From: an uncultured Clostridia bacterium
Lineage (GTDB): Bacteria > Bacillota > Clostridia > Oscillospirales > Acutalibacteraceae
Assembly (NCBI GenBank): GCA_945971755.1
Contig: CAMFPJ010000005.1
Coordinates: 1 to 22,170 of the forward strand
Length of the DNA stretch: 22,170 nucleotides
Reading direction: 5' to 3'
Part shown: positions 6,383 to 13,676 of the stretch, piece after piece
Position numbering within the stretch: position 1 is the first letter of the stretch
Layout of the letters: each line of letters opens with the position of its first letter
The notes under the pieces: model-generated
What the model saw: only the letters and a program-made list of their open reading frames with translations
Told to the model about the DNA's origin: nothing
Databases searched by the model: none
Program-made: the position numbers and the translations under genes

Positions 6383-7777
6383 TTAAAGTGTTTTAAGAAT
6401 ACTTCTTGCAACGCTGATACCGTTTGATGAAGCCTGCATAAGACCTCTTGTGACAGAAGCGCCGTCACCGATTGCATAAAGTCCGTTGACACTGGTTTCA
6501 AAGTCCTCATTAACAACAACTTTGTTTGAATAGAATTTAACCTCAACACCGTAAAGAAGAGTTTCATCACTTGCGATACCGGGTGTTACTTTATCAAGTG
6601 CCTCAAGCATTTCCTGAATATCCACCATTATTCTGTGGGGGAACACAAGTGACAAATCTCCGGGAACTGCATCTTTAAGAGTGGGGATAAGATTGTTTCT
6701 GCAAAGACGTTCGCCGGTAGTTCTTCTGCCTCGCTTAAAGTCGCCGTAGGTTTGAACAAGAATTTTTCCGTCGCAAAGCATGTTGCTGAGCTGTGCTATG
6801 TGCTTACCGTATTCAATGGGGGATTTAAACGGCTTTGTAAAATTCTTTGAAACCAGAAGTGCAAAGTTAGTGTTGTTCGTTTTATATTCTGCTGATTTGT
6901 ATGCGTGACCGTTTACAACTGCAAGTCCGTTGTCATAGTATTCAGTAGCTACTTCACCTGACGGGTTAGTACAGAAAGTACGAACCTTGTCATCAAAAGT
7001 AGGTGAGTAGTAAACGAGCTTTGCTTCATAAAGATTTTCGTTAAGGAACTTCATTACTTCGTCGCGAACTTCAACACGAACACCTACGTCAACTGTGCCC
7101 ACCTGTGTTTCAATTCCATGGTCCTTACAGATATGACTAAGCCATTCTGCGCCTTCACGGCCAACTGCTGCAACAATTTTGTCTGAATAGTAGGTTTCGC
7201 CGTTGGCAACAATGCCCTTTACTTTACCGTCTTCAATAACAATATCCGAAACCATTGTATCAAAGATTATATTACAGCCGTTGTCCTGCAAATAATGCTG
7301 AATTCTGCCGTAAATTTTATAGCCCTCTTCTGTGCCTAAATGGCGAATAGGGCACTCAATAAGCTTTAAGTTTGCATTGATTGCTTTTCTGCGTATTTCT
7401 TCGATTTCCTTTTGCTTATCTACACCGTAAATGTTTGTATCAGCACCGAAATCAAGATAAACTTTGTCTGCCTCTTTCAAAAGTTCCATAGTTTTTTCAT
7501 AGCCGAGAATTTCGGGTAAGTTGCCGCCAACATCTGGCGAAAGTGAAAGTTTACCGTCAGAAAATGCACCGGCTCCGGCAAAGCCTGTAGTGATTGAGCA
7601 AGGCTGACAACCAACGCATTTTTTTGTTTTTCTCTTAGGACAAGCTCTGCGCTCAATTGACCTGCCTTTTTCAATCATAAGAATTTTAATATCGGGCTTT
7701 TTAGCCAAAAGTTCATAAGCACAGAAAATTCCCGAAGGACCTGCACCGATAATAATAACATCAAATTTATTATTCAT
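6383..7777 (-). CDS. FAD-dependent dehydrogenase-like protein, COG2509 type
   Basis: A 464-residue flavoprotein. It opens with a Rossmann dinucleotide site, VIIIGAGPSG (GAGPSG at 11-16) and acidic Glu36 for the FAD ribose. Near the C-terminus IGDGASVTRGLMQAS is the second FAD contact. This pattern matches the widespread but uncharacterised COG2509 group; the reaction is unknown. A striking feature is the cysteine set Cys46, Cys54, Cys57, Cys60 (C-X7-C-X2-C-X2-C) within a basic stretch close to the flavin, followed by GFAGAGAFSDGKLSLS. This could ligate a metal or Fe-S cluster, which is my inference. It is the last gene of the nucleoside operon, 15 nt after the second permease, with an AAGGAAG ribosome site. 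It may act on an imported compound or be co-transcribed by chance. Confidence 0.82.
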   Translation of the reverse strand: MNNKFDVIIIGAGPSGIFCAYELLAKKPDIKILMIEKGRSIERRACPKRKTKKCVGCQPCSITTGFAGAGAFSDGKLSLSPDVGGNLPEILGYEKTMELLKEADKVYLDFGADTNIYGVDKQKEIEEIRRKAINANLKLIECPIRHLGTEEGYKIYGRIQHYLQDNGCNIIFDTMVSDIVIEDGKVKGIVANGETYYSDKIVAAVGREGAEWLSHICKDHGIETQVGTVDVGVRVEVRDEVMKFLNENLYEAKLVYYSPTFDDKVRTFCTNPSGEVATEYYDNGLAVVNGHAYKSAEYKTNNTNFALLVSKNFTKPFKSPIEYGKHIAQLSNMLCDGKILVQTYGDFKRGRRTTGERLCRNNLIPTLKDAVPGDLSLVFPHRIMVDIQEMLEALDKVTPGIASDETLLYGVEVKFYSNKVVVNEDFETSVNGLYAIGDGASVTRGLMQASSNGISVARSILKTL

Positions 7778-7792
7778 AATAATACTTCCTTT

Positions 7793-8761
7793 TTATCTGT
7801 CTTCTCTAAAATATGATAATCCAAGTGCAGCAGGAGGTTGATTCTCTTTTTTGTTCATCATACTTGTAATAATTAAAACTATAATTGTAATTACGTAAGG
7901 TAACATTTTTAAAACTTCACGTCCGGTGAATGAAATATTTCCAAAGGCAAATGCCGCAATATATAATGCACCAAAAAGATATGAACCAATTATTGAAATA
8001 TTAGGCTTCCATAATGTGAAAATTACAAGTGCAATTGCAAGCCAACCGAAGGCTTCGATTGTTGACGCGTTTTCCCAACTGCCTTTAACATAGTCCATAA
8101 TGTAGAAAACACCACCAAAACCGGCAATACCGCTACCTAATAAAATTGCAACATATTTGTATAACGTGATATTAACTCCCATTGCATCAGCAGTTGCTGT
8201 GTTTTCACCGATTGCACGAAGATTAAGTCCGACCTTTGTTCTGTTAAATATAAAAGTAGTTATTAAAGCAATAATGATAGCAAGATACACATAAAAACCG
8301 TGACCGAATAATACTTTTACAATACCATCTGAGTTTTCTGCAAACGGTAAGCATTTTGAAATAATTTTACCAGCAGTAGAAAAATTACTTTTATCAACGT
8401 AAGAGTGCATTAAGAACTGCGTCAAGCCATTACCGAAAATTGTAATTGCAAGACCTGTAATGTTCTGGTTACAACGGAATGTTATTGTCATTACTGCATA
8501 AATACCGCCTGTTAGAGATGCAAAAAGAAATGCACCGAAAAGGGAGGATAAAATAAGCATTATCCAAGAAGCGTTTTCGACAACCTCAAGACTGTTCATA
8601 TACAAGCTTACAAAAAGGCAACCGCCAACAGTACCTGTACACATAATACCGGGAATACCAAGGTTCAAGTGACCGGCTTTTTCCGTAATTGTTTCGCCGA
8701 TACATCCAAAAAGAAGAACTGTGCCGATTGCAATGGCACTTATTAAGAATGTAACTGTCAT
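7793..8761 (-). CDS. nupQ: Nucleoside ABC transporter permease (NupQ/YufQ type)
   Basis: A 322-residue integral membrane protein of the BPD_transp_2 (RbsC-like) family, with about eight or more hydrophobic helices. The segment LRAIGENTATADAMGVN followed by a GSGIAGFGG helix is the coupling region typical of BMP-associated permeases, contacting the ATPase. It is thought to form half of the membrane channel for purine nucleosides. The start overlaps the preceding permease stop by 4 nt (ATGA, 8758-8761), with a GGAGG ribosome site upstream, so translation is coupled. The gene name rests on order and family resemblance to B. subtilis nupN-nupO-nupP-nupQ; the exact substrate is not proven. Confidence 0.82.
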   Translation of the reverse strand: MTVTFLISAIAIGTVLLFGCIGETITEKAGHLNLGIPGIMCTGTVGGCLFVSLYMNSLEVVENASWIMLILSSLFGAFLFASLTGGIYAVMTITFRCNQNITGLAITIFGNGLTQFLMHSYVDKSNFSTAGKIISKCLPFAENSDGIVKVLFGHGFYVYLAIIIALITTFIFNRTKVGLNLRAIGENTATADAMGVNITLYKYVAILLGSGIAGFGGVFYIMDYVKGSWENASTIEAFGWLAIALVIFTLWKPNISIIGSYLFGALYIAAFAFGNISFTGREVLKMLPYVITIIVLIITSMMNKKENQPPAALGLSYFREDR

Positions 8762-9858
8762 TTCTTAATTTCCTCCTTTTCTTTTTTTCTGAACACAAGT
8801 TTATAGTTAATAAAGAATGAACAAATGATTACTGCAAAATATACAATACCAACAACAATGTTTGATATTGAATCATTTGTAAACATAAATGTCTTTCTTA
8901 CTTCTACCATACCTTTTGAAATAAAGGTGATGAAAAAGCTTGTAAGAATTATAATCAATGGGTTAAATGATGCAAGCCAAGTCGCCATTATGCCTGTAAA
9001 GCCCATGTTATTTGCCGAAGCAGTACTGATTGTATGGTTAACCGAACCTGCAAGGACAAAACCGACAAGACCTGCGATAGCGCCTGATAAAATCATTGTT
9101 CTTATTATAACCTTATCAACCTTAATTCCAACATATTTTGCTGTATTTATACTTTCACCGACAACTGATATTTCATAACCGTGTTTTGATGAACGAAGAT
9201 AAATATGCATTAAAATTGTTATTACTATAAACAAAATGATGGGTAACAAATATTTGTTTCCAATATCAGGTATATTACCATAAGGAATCGGAACTAAAAC
9301 ACCTGAACCTGATTTTACCCAGATTGTAATGCACAAAGAAACAAGACCTTGAGCAATATAGTTCATCATAAGAGTAAACAATGATTCATTAGTATTGAAT
9401 TTTGCTCTGAAAATAGCCGGAATAACTGCCCATATTGCACCTGCGGCTATACTTGCTATAAGCATAAGTAAAATGATAATAGAATCATCAACTTTGCCAC
9501 CAAGGTAAAACATACAGGCAATTGCAGCGAGGCAACCGACAAGAATCTGACCATTACCGCCTAAATTCCAGAATTTCATCTTGAATGCAGGAAGTAATGC
9601 CATTGATGTACCGAGAAGGAGGGCGGTATCCTGAAGTAAAAGCCAGATTTTGCGTTCGCTTCCCAAAGCACCGGTAAACAATGATTTAAAGAAATCATCC
9701 AAGCCCTTTTGTGAGAACATTACAGAAATCAGGCTGCTTAAAAGCAGTCCGCAAATAATTGCGAGGACATAAATAAGAATTACTTGTTGAACTTTGATAT
9801 TATCGCGTTTAACGATTCGAACAAAAGGTTCTTTTAAGTTGTTTTTACTCTTTTTCAT
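8758..9858 (-). CDS. nupP: Nucleoside ABC transporter permease (NupP/YufP type)
   Basis: A 366-residue membrane protein, partner of the next permease. A basic cytoplasmic N-terminus (about residues 1-24) leads into the first helix. FWNLGGNGQILVGC is a well-conserved motif of these permeases, and VVGESINTAKYVGIKVDK is the coupling loop before a GAIAGLVG helix. It ends in a basic tail. It overlaps the ATPase gene by 4 nt upstream (9855-9858) and the second permease by 4 nt downstream. GAGGTG precedes the ATG. Two different permeases, one double ATPase and a BMP lipoprotein are the complete set for this importer class. Confidence 0.82.
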   Translation of the reverse strand: MKKSKNNLKEPFVRIVKRDNIKVQQVILIYVLAIICGLLLSSLISVMFSQKGLDDFFKSLFTGALGSERKIWLLLQDTALLLGTSMALLPAFKMKFWNLGGNGQILVGCLAAIACMFYLGGKVDDSIIILLMLIASIAAGAIWAVIPAIFRAKFNTNESLFTLMMNYIAQGLVSLCITIWVKSGSGVLVPIPYGNIPDIGNKYLLPIILFIVITILMHIYLRSSKHGYEISVVGESINTAKYVGIKVDKVIIRTMILSGAIAGLVGFVLAGSVNHTISTASANNMGFTGIMATWLASFNPLIIILTSFFITFISKGMVEVRKTFMFTNDSISNIVVGIVYFAVIICSFFINYKLVFRKKEKEEIKK

Positions 9859-11555
9859 TCTGTCACCTCGTTCTTGTTAGATTGTGCCATTAACAGACCT
9901 ATTTCATCTTTAGTGGTTGTTCTGGCATCAACAATACCTGAAACCTTACCACCGCTTAATACTAAGATTCTGTCACTAAGTGCCATTAAAACGTCTAAAT
10001 CTTCACCGACAAAAATTACAGAAACACCTTTTTGCTTTTGTTCATTAAGAAGACCGTATATTGTGTATGACGAGTTAATATCAAGGCCGCGAACAGGGTA
10101 GGCAGTCATTAAAATTGCGGGAGCAGCCGCAATTTCGCGACCGACAAGTACCTTTTGAACATTACCGCCTGATAATTTTCTGACTGCAGTATGCGAGTCA
10201 GGAGTATTTACTTTTAAGTCGCTGATGATTTTGTCTGCAAGATCCTGAGGGCGTTTTTTGTCAAGGAACATCGACTTACCCTTACGATAACTGCGAAGCA
10301 TCATATTATCTACAATGTCCATATTACCGACAAGACCCATACCGAGTCTGTCTTCCGGGACAAATGAAAGACGGATACCAAGTTCACGGATTTCTCTTGG
10401 AGATTTATCTTTTAAGTCAATGACCTCATCTTCTTTGAAAATGATTTTCTCACTGCTTACAAGTTCTTTGATTTCTTTTTTAGATAATTTAGAAAAGTCA
10501 ACATCATTTCCGTTTACATCCATAAATGAGTTTTCACGGGCAAGTTCCATGACACGTTTATATGTTTTATGAAAAAATGAAACGGGCTTGCCTTTTTTTG
10601 GATGATAATAAATCAACGAACCGCTTTCATAGTTATTAAGTCCCGCAATTGCTTCAAGTAGTTCTTTTTGGCCGCTTCCGGCAATACCGGCAATACCAAG
10701 GATTTCACCGCCAAAAGCCTCAAATGAAACGTTATCAACCACGTTGTAGCCGTCAGGACTTTTTACTGTCAAGCCGGAAACCGAAAGCCTTAATTTGCTG
10801 TCCACAGGCTCTGTACGGTTGATGTTAAGGTCCACCTTTTCGCCAACCATCATTTCAGTAAGCTCTTTTTCGGTAGTTTCTGAAGTGTTTACAGTAGCAA
10901 TATGGTCACCCTTACGTAAAACGGCAACTCTGTCAGAGATTTCCATAACTTCATTTAACTTATGCGTAATGATAATGATTGATTTGCCATCATCTCTCAT
11001 AGCACGTAATACTTTGAATAAACTTCTGATTTCTTGTGGAGTTAAAACTGCTGTAGGTTCGTCTAATATAAGAATGTCAGCACCTCTGTATAAAACCTTT
11101 AAGATTTCAACAGTTTGCTTTTCAGAAACGGACATTTCATATATTTTCTTATCAAGATTTATATTGAATCCGTATTTTTTTGCCATTTCTTTAATACGGT
11201 TATTTACTTCCTTAAGATTAAATTTTTCACCTTCAACACCCAATGCAACGTTTTGTGCCGCACTAAAAATGTCAATCAATTTGAAGTGCTGGTGAATCAT
11301 ACCGATTTTGTGATCAAAGGCATCACGAGGGGAACGAATAATAACTTCTTCTCCATTTATAAGAATTTTACCGGAATCCGGATAATATATTCCGGCAACC
11401 ATATTCATAAGGGTTGTTTTTCCACAACCGTTTTCACCGAGAATAGAAAGAATTTCACCTTTATATACATCTAAACTAACATTATTGTTTGCAATAACCT
11501 TAGTGCCAAATTTTTTTGTAATATTTTTTAATTGCAAAATAACAGTTTTTTCCAT
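9855..11555 (-). CDS. nupO: Nucleoside ABC transporter ATPase with two nucleotide-binding domains (NupO/YufO type)
   Basis: A 566-residue double ATPase like RbsA/NupO. Domain 1 is intact: Walker A GENGCGKT (40-47), signature-like MSVSEKQ (141-147), Walker B ILILDE (161-166), His198 in ITHKL. Domain 2 has the degenerate Walker A of this class (GIAGSGQKEL), a normal LSGGN (461-465) and an altered Walker B (ILMTAYPVRGLD), so one ATP site is probably weak. Family members have about 510 residues. The excess is a charged stretch at about 317-378 in domain 2, between SGSLIYY and LKDKSPREIRELG. The ATG at 11553-11555 was chosen because AAGGAG lies 7 nt upstream and the family N-terminus starts there; a TTG at 11603 in frame lacks support. 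Confidence 0.85.
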   Translation of the reverse strand: MEKTVILQLKNITKKFGTKVIANNNVSLDVYKGEILSILGENGCGKTTLMNMVAGIYYPDSGKILINGEEVIIRSPRDAFDHKIGMIHQHFKLIDIFSAAQNVALGVEGEKFNLKEVNNRIKEMAKKYGFNINLDKKIYEMSVSEKQTVEILKVLYRGADILILDEPTAVLTPQEIRSLFKVLRAMRDDGKSIIIITHKLNEVMEISDRVAVLRKGDHIATVNTSETTEKELTEMMVGEKVDLNINRTEPVDSKLRLSVSGLTVKSPDGYNVVDNVSFEAFGGEILGIAGIAGSGQKELLEAIAGLNNYESGSLIYYHPKKGKPVSFFHKTYKRVMELARENSFMDVNGNDVDFSKLSKKEIKELVSSEKIIFKEDEVIDLKDKSPREIRELGIRLSFVPEDRLGMGLVGNMDIVDNMMLRSYRKGKSMFLDKKRPQDLADKIISDLKVNTPDSHTAVRKLSGGNVQKVLVGREIAAAPAILMTAYPVRGLDINSSYTIYGLLNEQKQKGVSVIFVGEDLDVLMALSDRILVLSGGKVSGIVDARTTTKDEIGLLMAQSNKNEVTE

Positions 11556-11603
11556 AAGAAACTCCTTAAATAAAAAGGATTTTAATTTTTGCTTATCACT
11601 CAA

Positions 11604-11633
11604 GAAAGGCGAAGCGTAATAACTTCGCCTTTC
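11604..11633 (-). other. Stem-loop between the BMP lipoprotein gene and the ATPase gene
   Basis: GAAAGGCGAAG, 8-nt loop, CTTCGCCTTTC: a perfect 11-bp stem. Read on the minus strand it is followed by TTGAGTG, not a T run, so it is a poor terminator. It is better seen as a 3' stabiliser or partial attenuator that raises binding-protein yield over the rest of the operon. Confidence 0.6.
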
Positions 11634-11667
11634 CGAATTTGTTAAACAAGAATAATTTTAAGACTAA

Positions 11668-12891
11668 TTATTCAGTAACAGCTGTAATACCGTCAATAAT
11701 AATGTTGAAGTAAGGAGCTGAACGTTTTGCACTTTCATTTACGAAAGTAATGTCACCGGACTTTTCAACAACTTCTGTTTCGGGAACAAAGTCGCCTGCA
11801 TCGTCAACGTCAGCAATAAATGAAGTTAACGGCTTACCGTCAACTGTGAATGTTGAACAGTCAAATACTTTGATTGAACCATCTTTAAGACCTGCAATAA
11901 CAGCATCAAGTTTTTCCTGTGTGCCCTTTGCAGCAGCAGTACCAGGAGCTGTAATTTCTACGGAACCGGTAGCAATTGTACCTGTCCAGTCAGTGTCGAT
12001 TGCTTTATCGTTCTGAACACAGTCGATAGCATACTCGAAATATGGTGCCCAGTTGATTTTTGACGCGATGATAAATGTGTTTGGACATTTTTCAACAGTA
12101 GAGCCGTTGTAAGAAACGTTAGGAATATTTTTTTCTTCACAAGCTGTAGGTGCACCCCAAGAGTCAGCGTGTTGTGAAATCAATTTACAACCGTTGTCGA
12201 TAAGTGCAAGAGCTGTTGTCTTTTCAGCTGCTTCATCATACCAAGAGTTTGTATAACGAACTTCCATTGTAGCGTTTTCAACTACTGATTTAGCGCCAAG
12301 GAAGAATGATGTGTAGCCTGAGATAACTTCAGCATAAGGCCAAGCACCAACATAACCGATTTTTGCGTTTTCATCAGATACTTTACCTTCAGCATCACCG
12401 TAAAGTTCAACAAGCTTTAAGCCTGCTGCAACACCTGCAAGGTATCTACCTTCATAGATTGAAGCAAATGCATTATGATAGTTTGCAACGCCTTCTGTAT
12501 GAGCCTTTGTACCGGTTGCATGACAGAACTGAACATTAGGGAATTCTTTAGCTGCCTGAATCATATAAGGTTCGTGACCGAATGAGTCAGCAAAGATAAT
12601 GTCGTATGTTTCTGCCAAGTCAGCAGCCTGGTCATAGCAAGCTGTGCCTTCGGGAATGTCAGTAACGATTGTGTAATCGTCAACAGTAAGACCTTTGTTA
12701 GCACAAGCCTGTTTGAAAGCATCGATGAAGTTCTTGTCATAAGTTGAAGAGTCTCCATGCAAACAGATAAGAGCAGCTTTAACTGATTTTGTTTCAGGCT
12801 CTTTGTTTTCATTACCGCCACAAGCAGCAAAGCAAGTAACGATAAGTGCAATAGCCATAACTACTGCAAGTACTTTTTTGAGATTTTTCAT
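11668..12891 (-). CDS. nupN: BMP/PnrA-family nucleoside-binding lipoprotein
   Basis: A 407-residue extracellular solute-binding lipoprotein. The signal peptide (basic MKNLKK, hydrophobic core) ends in a lipobox FAAC, with Cys24 as the lipid-anchored first residue. An acidic linker follows. The mature part fits the basic membrane protein family: YDKNFIDAFKQAC near the start, then DIIFADSFGHE, a KIGYVGAWPYAEVI strand, and WYDEAAEKTTALALIDNG, as in PnrA and B. subtilis NupN. Members bind purine and other nucleosides. The ribosome site AAAGGAG lies 7 nt before ATG. It follows xpt by 39 nt, a gap with a small hairpin (12916-12933). The gene name is by analogy; guanosine-like ligands are suggested by the xpt neighbour. 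Confidence 0.85.
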   Translation of the reverse strand: MKNLKKVLAVVMAIALIVTCFAACGGNENKEPETKSVKAALICLHGDSSTYDKNFIDAFKQACANKGLTVDDYTIVTDIPEGTACYDQAADLAETYDIIFADSFGHEPYMIQAAKEFPNVQFCHATGTKAHTEGVANYHNAFASIYEGRYLAGVAAGLKLVELYGDAEGKVSDENAKIGYVGAWPYAEVISGYTSFFLGAKSVVENATMEVRYTNSWYDEAAEKTTALALIDNGCKLISQHADSWGAPTACEEKNIPNVSYNGSTVEKCPNTFIIASKINWAPYFEYAIDCVQNDKAIDTDWTGTIATGSVEITAPGTAAAKGTQEKLDAVIAGLKDGSIKVFDCSTFTVDGKPLTSFIADVDDAGDFVPETEVVEKSGDITFVNESAKRSAPYFNIIIDGITAVTE

Positions 12892-12930
12892 GTTTTTTCT
12901 CCTTTGTGTTTATTTTAACAGCTTATGCTG

Positions 12931-13515
12931 TTAGTTACGTGTTCCGAATATGATTTCTCCGGTACCGGAATCCATCTGTTCAATAATTGCCATTGATTCA
13001 ACTCTGATTCCTTTTTGACGCAGAGCGTCTCCGCCGCCCTGAAATGCTTTTTCAATAGCAATTCCGCATCCCGCAAGACGTGCGCCTGACTGATTTACAA
13101 TATCAATAAGACCGTTAAGTGCATTACCTTTCGCAAGAAAGTCATCAACAATTAAAACCGTATCTTCGGATTTTAAGAAATCTTTTGAAACGATAACGTC
13201 ATAAACACACTGGTGTGTAAAAGATTCAACACAGCTATGATAAACGTCACCTTTAATGTTAATTGTTTTGGTTTTCTTGGCAAAGAGAAGAGGACAATCA
13301 AAAAACTGCGCCACCATACAACCTACACCGATGCCCGAAGCTTCAATGGTAAGTATCTTTGTAATGCCGCAGTTGCCGTACAATCTTTTTAATTCCGCAC
13401 CTATTTCCGAAAGAAGCTTTACATCAAGCTGATGATTAAGAAAACTGTCAACTTTTAATACATTTCCTTCATAAATTTTGCCGTCACTCAAAATTCTTTC
13501 TTCTAACAACTTCAT
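12931..13515 (-). CDS. xpt: Xanthine phosphoribosyltransferase
   Basis: Converts xanthine and PRPP to XMP, a cytoplasmic purine salvage step. The protein is 194 residues, the same length as B. subtilis Xpt, and colinear with it: KVDSFLNHQ (21-29), GITKILTIEASGIG (50-63), FAKK, and the PRPP-binding loop VLIVDDFLAKGNA (120-132). VESMAIIEQMD lies near the end. The start is ATG 13513-13515 with GAGG 8 nt upstream; a longer in-frame start at 13548 would add 11 residues absent from the family and lacks a ribosome site. It is the first gene of the nucleoside operon. The predicted promoter lies just upstream, leaving a leader of about 25 nt. That is too short for the purine riboswitch known in front of B. 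subtilis xpt. Confidence 0.92.
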   Translation of the reverse strand: MKLLEERILSDGKIYEGNVLKVDSFLNHQLDVKLLSEIGAELKRLYGNCGITKILTIEASGIGVGCMVAQFFDCPLLFAKKTKTINIKGDVYHSCVESFTHQCVYDVIVSKDFLKSEDTVLIVDDFLAKGNALNGLIDIVNQSGARLAGCGIAIEKAFQGGGDALRQKGIRVESMAIIEQMDSGTGEIIFGTRN

Positions 13516-13546
13516 ATTTTCGCCCTCGTTCGTCAATATATTTAAC

Positions 13547-13575
13547 ATTATAATTCAAAACACAAAAAAAAACAA
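13547..13575 (-). promoter_or_regulatory. Promoter of the xpt-nup operon
   Basis: On the minus strand TTGTTT (13570-13575) and TATAAT (13547-13552) are spaced by 17 nt. The -10 is a perfect match and lies 31 nt upstream of the xpt start codon. Confidence 0.6.
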
Positions 13576-13602
13576 TGTTTTTTAATAAGTATTTCGTGGA
13601 AT

Positions 13603-13626
13603 TTTTTACGATTTATTTGGTAAAAA
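13603..13626 (+). promoter_or_regulatory. Inverted repeat, candidate operator of the maltodextrin operon
   Basis: TTTTTAC, 10 nt, GTAAAAA: perfect 7-nt arms. It overlaps a weak promoter, TTTACG (13605-13610), 16 nt, TATATA (13627-13632), the best sigma-A candidate for the maltodextrin importer. A repressor site is plausible, but the sequence is AT-rich and the repeat could be chance. It does not match the catabolite-control (cre) consensus. Confidence 0.35.
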
Positions 13627-13639
13627 TATATAAAAAGAC

Positions 13640-13658
13640 AGCACATAAAAAATGTGCT
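13640..13658 (+). other. Small leader hairpin ahead of the sugar-binding protein gene
   Basis: AGCACAT, 5-nt loop of A, ATGTGCT: a 7-bp stem in the predicted 5' leader, 6 nt ahead of the GGAGG ribosome site (13665-13669). It may stabilise the mRNA 5' end; no regulatory role is shown. Confidence 0.45.
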
Positions 13659-13676
13659 TAATTTGGAGGTAAAAAA

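Noticed and set aside
10795..11295. Open frame of 166 codons opposite the NupO gene
   Set aside because: Ser/Leu/Ile-rich shadow of the conserved first ATPase domain, with no independent signal.
13516..13548. Longer xpt start at 13548
   Set aside because: It adds 11 residues not found in Xpt, overlaps the predicted -10 box, and has no ribosome site; ATG 13515 has GAGG at 8 nt and gives the family length.
13590..13640. Catabolite-control (cre) site ahead of the maltodextrin operon
   Set aside because: No stretch fits the WTGNAANCGNWNNCAW-type consensus.
13516..13676. Purine riboswitch in front of xpt
   Set aside because: I looked for the paired P1-P2-P3 aptamer on the minus strand. The region is A/T-rich with no matching conserved core, and the promoter is too close to the gene.
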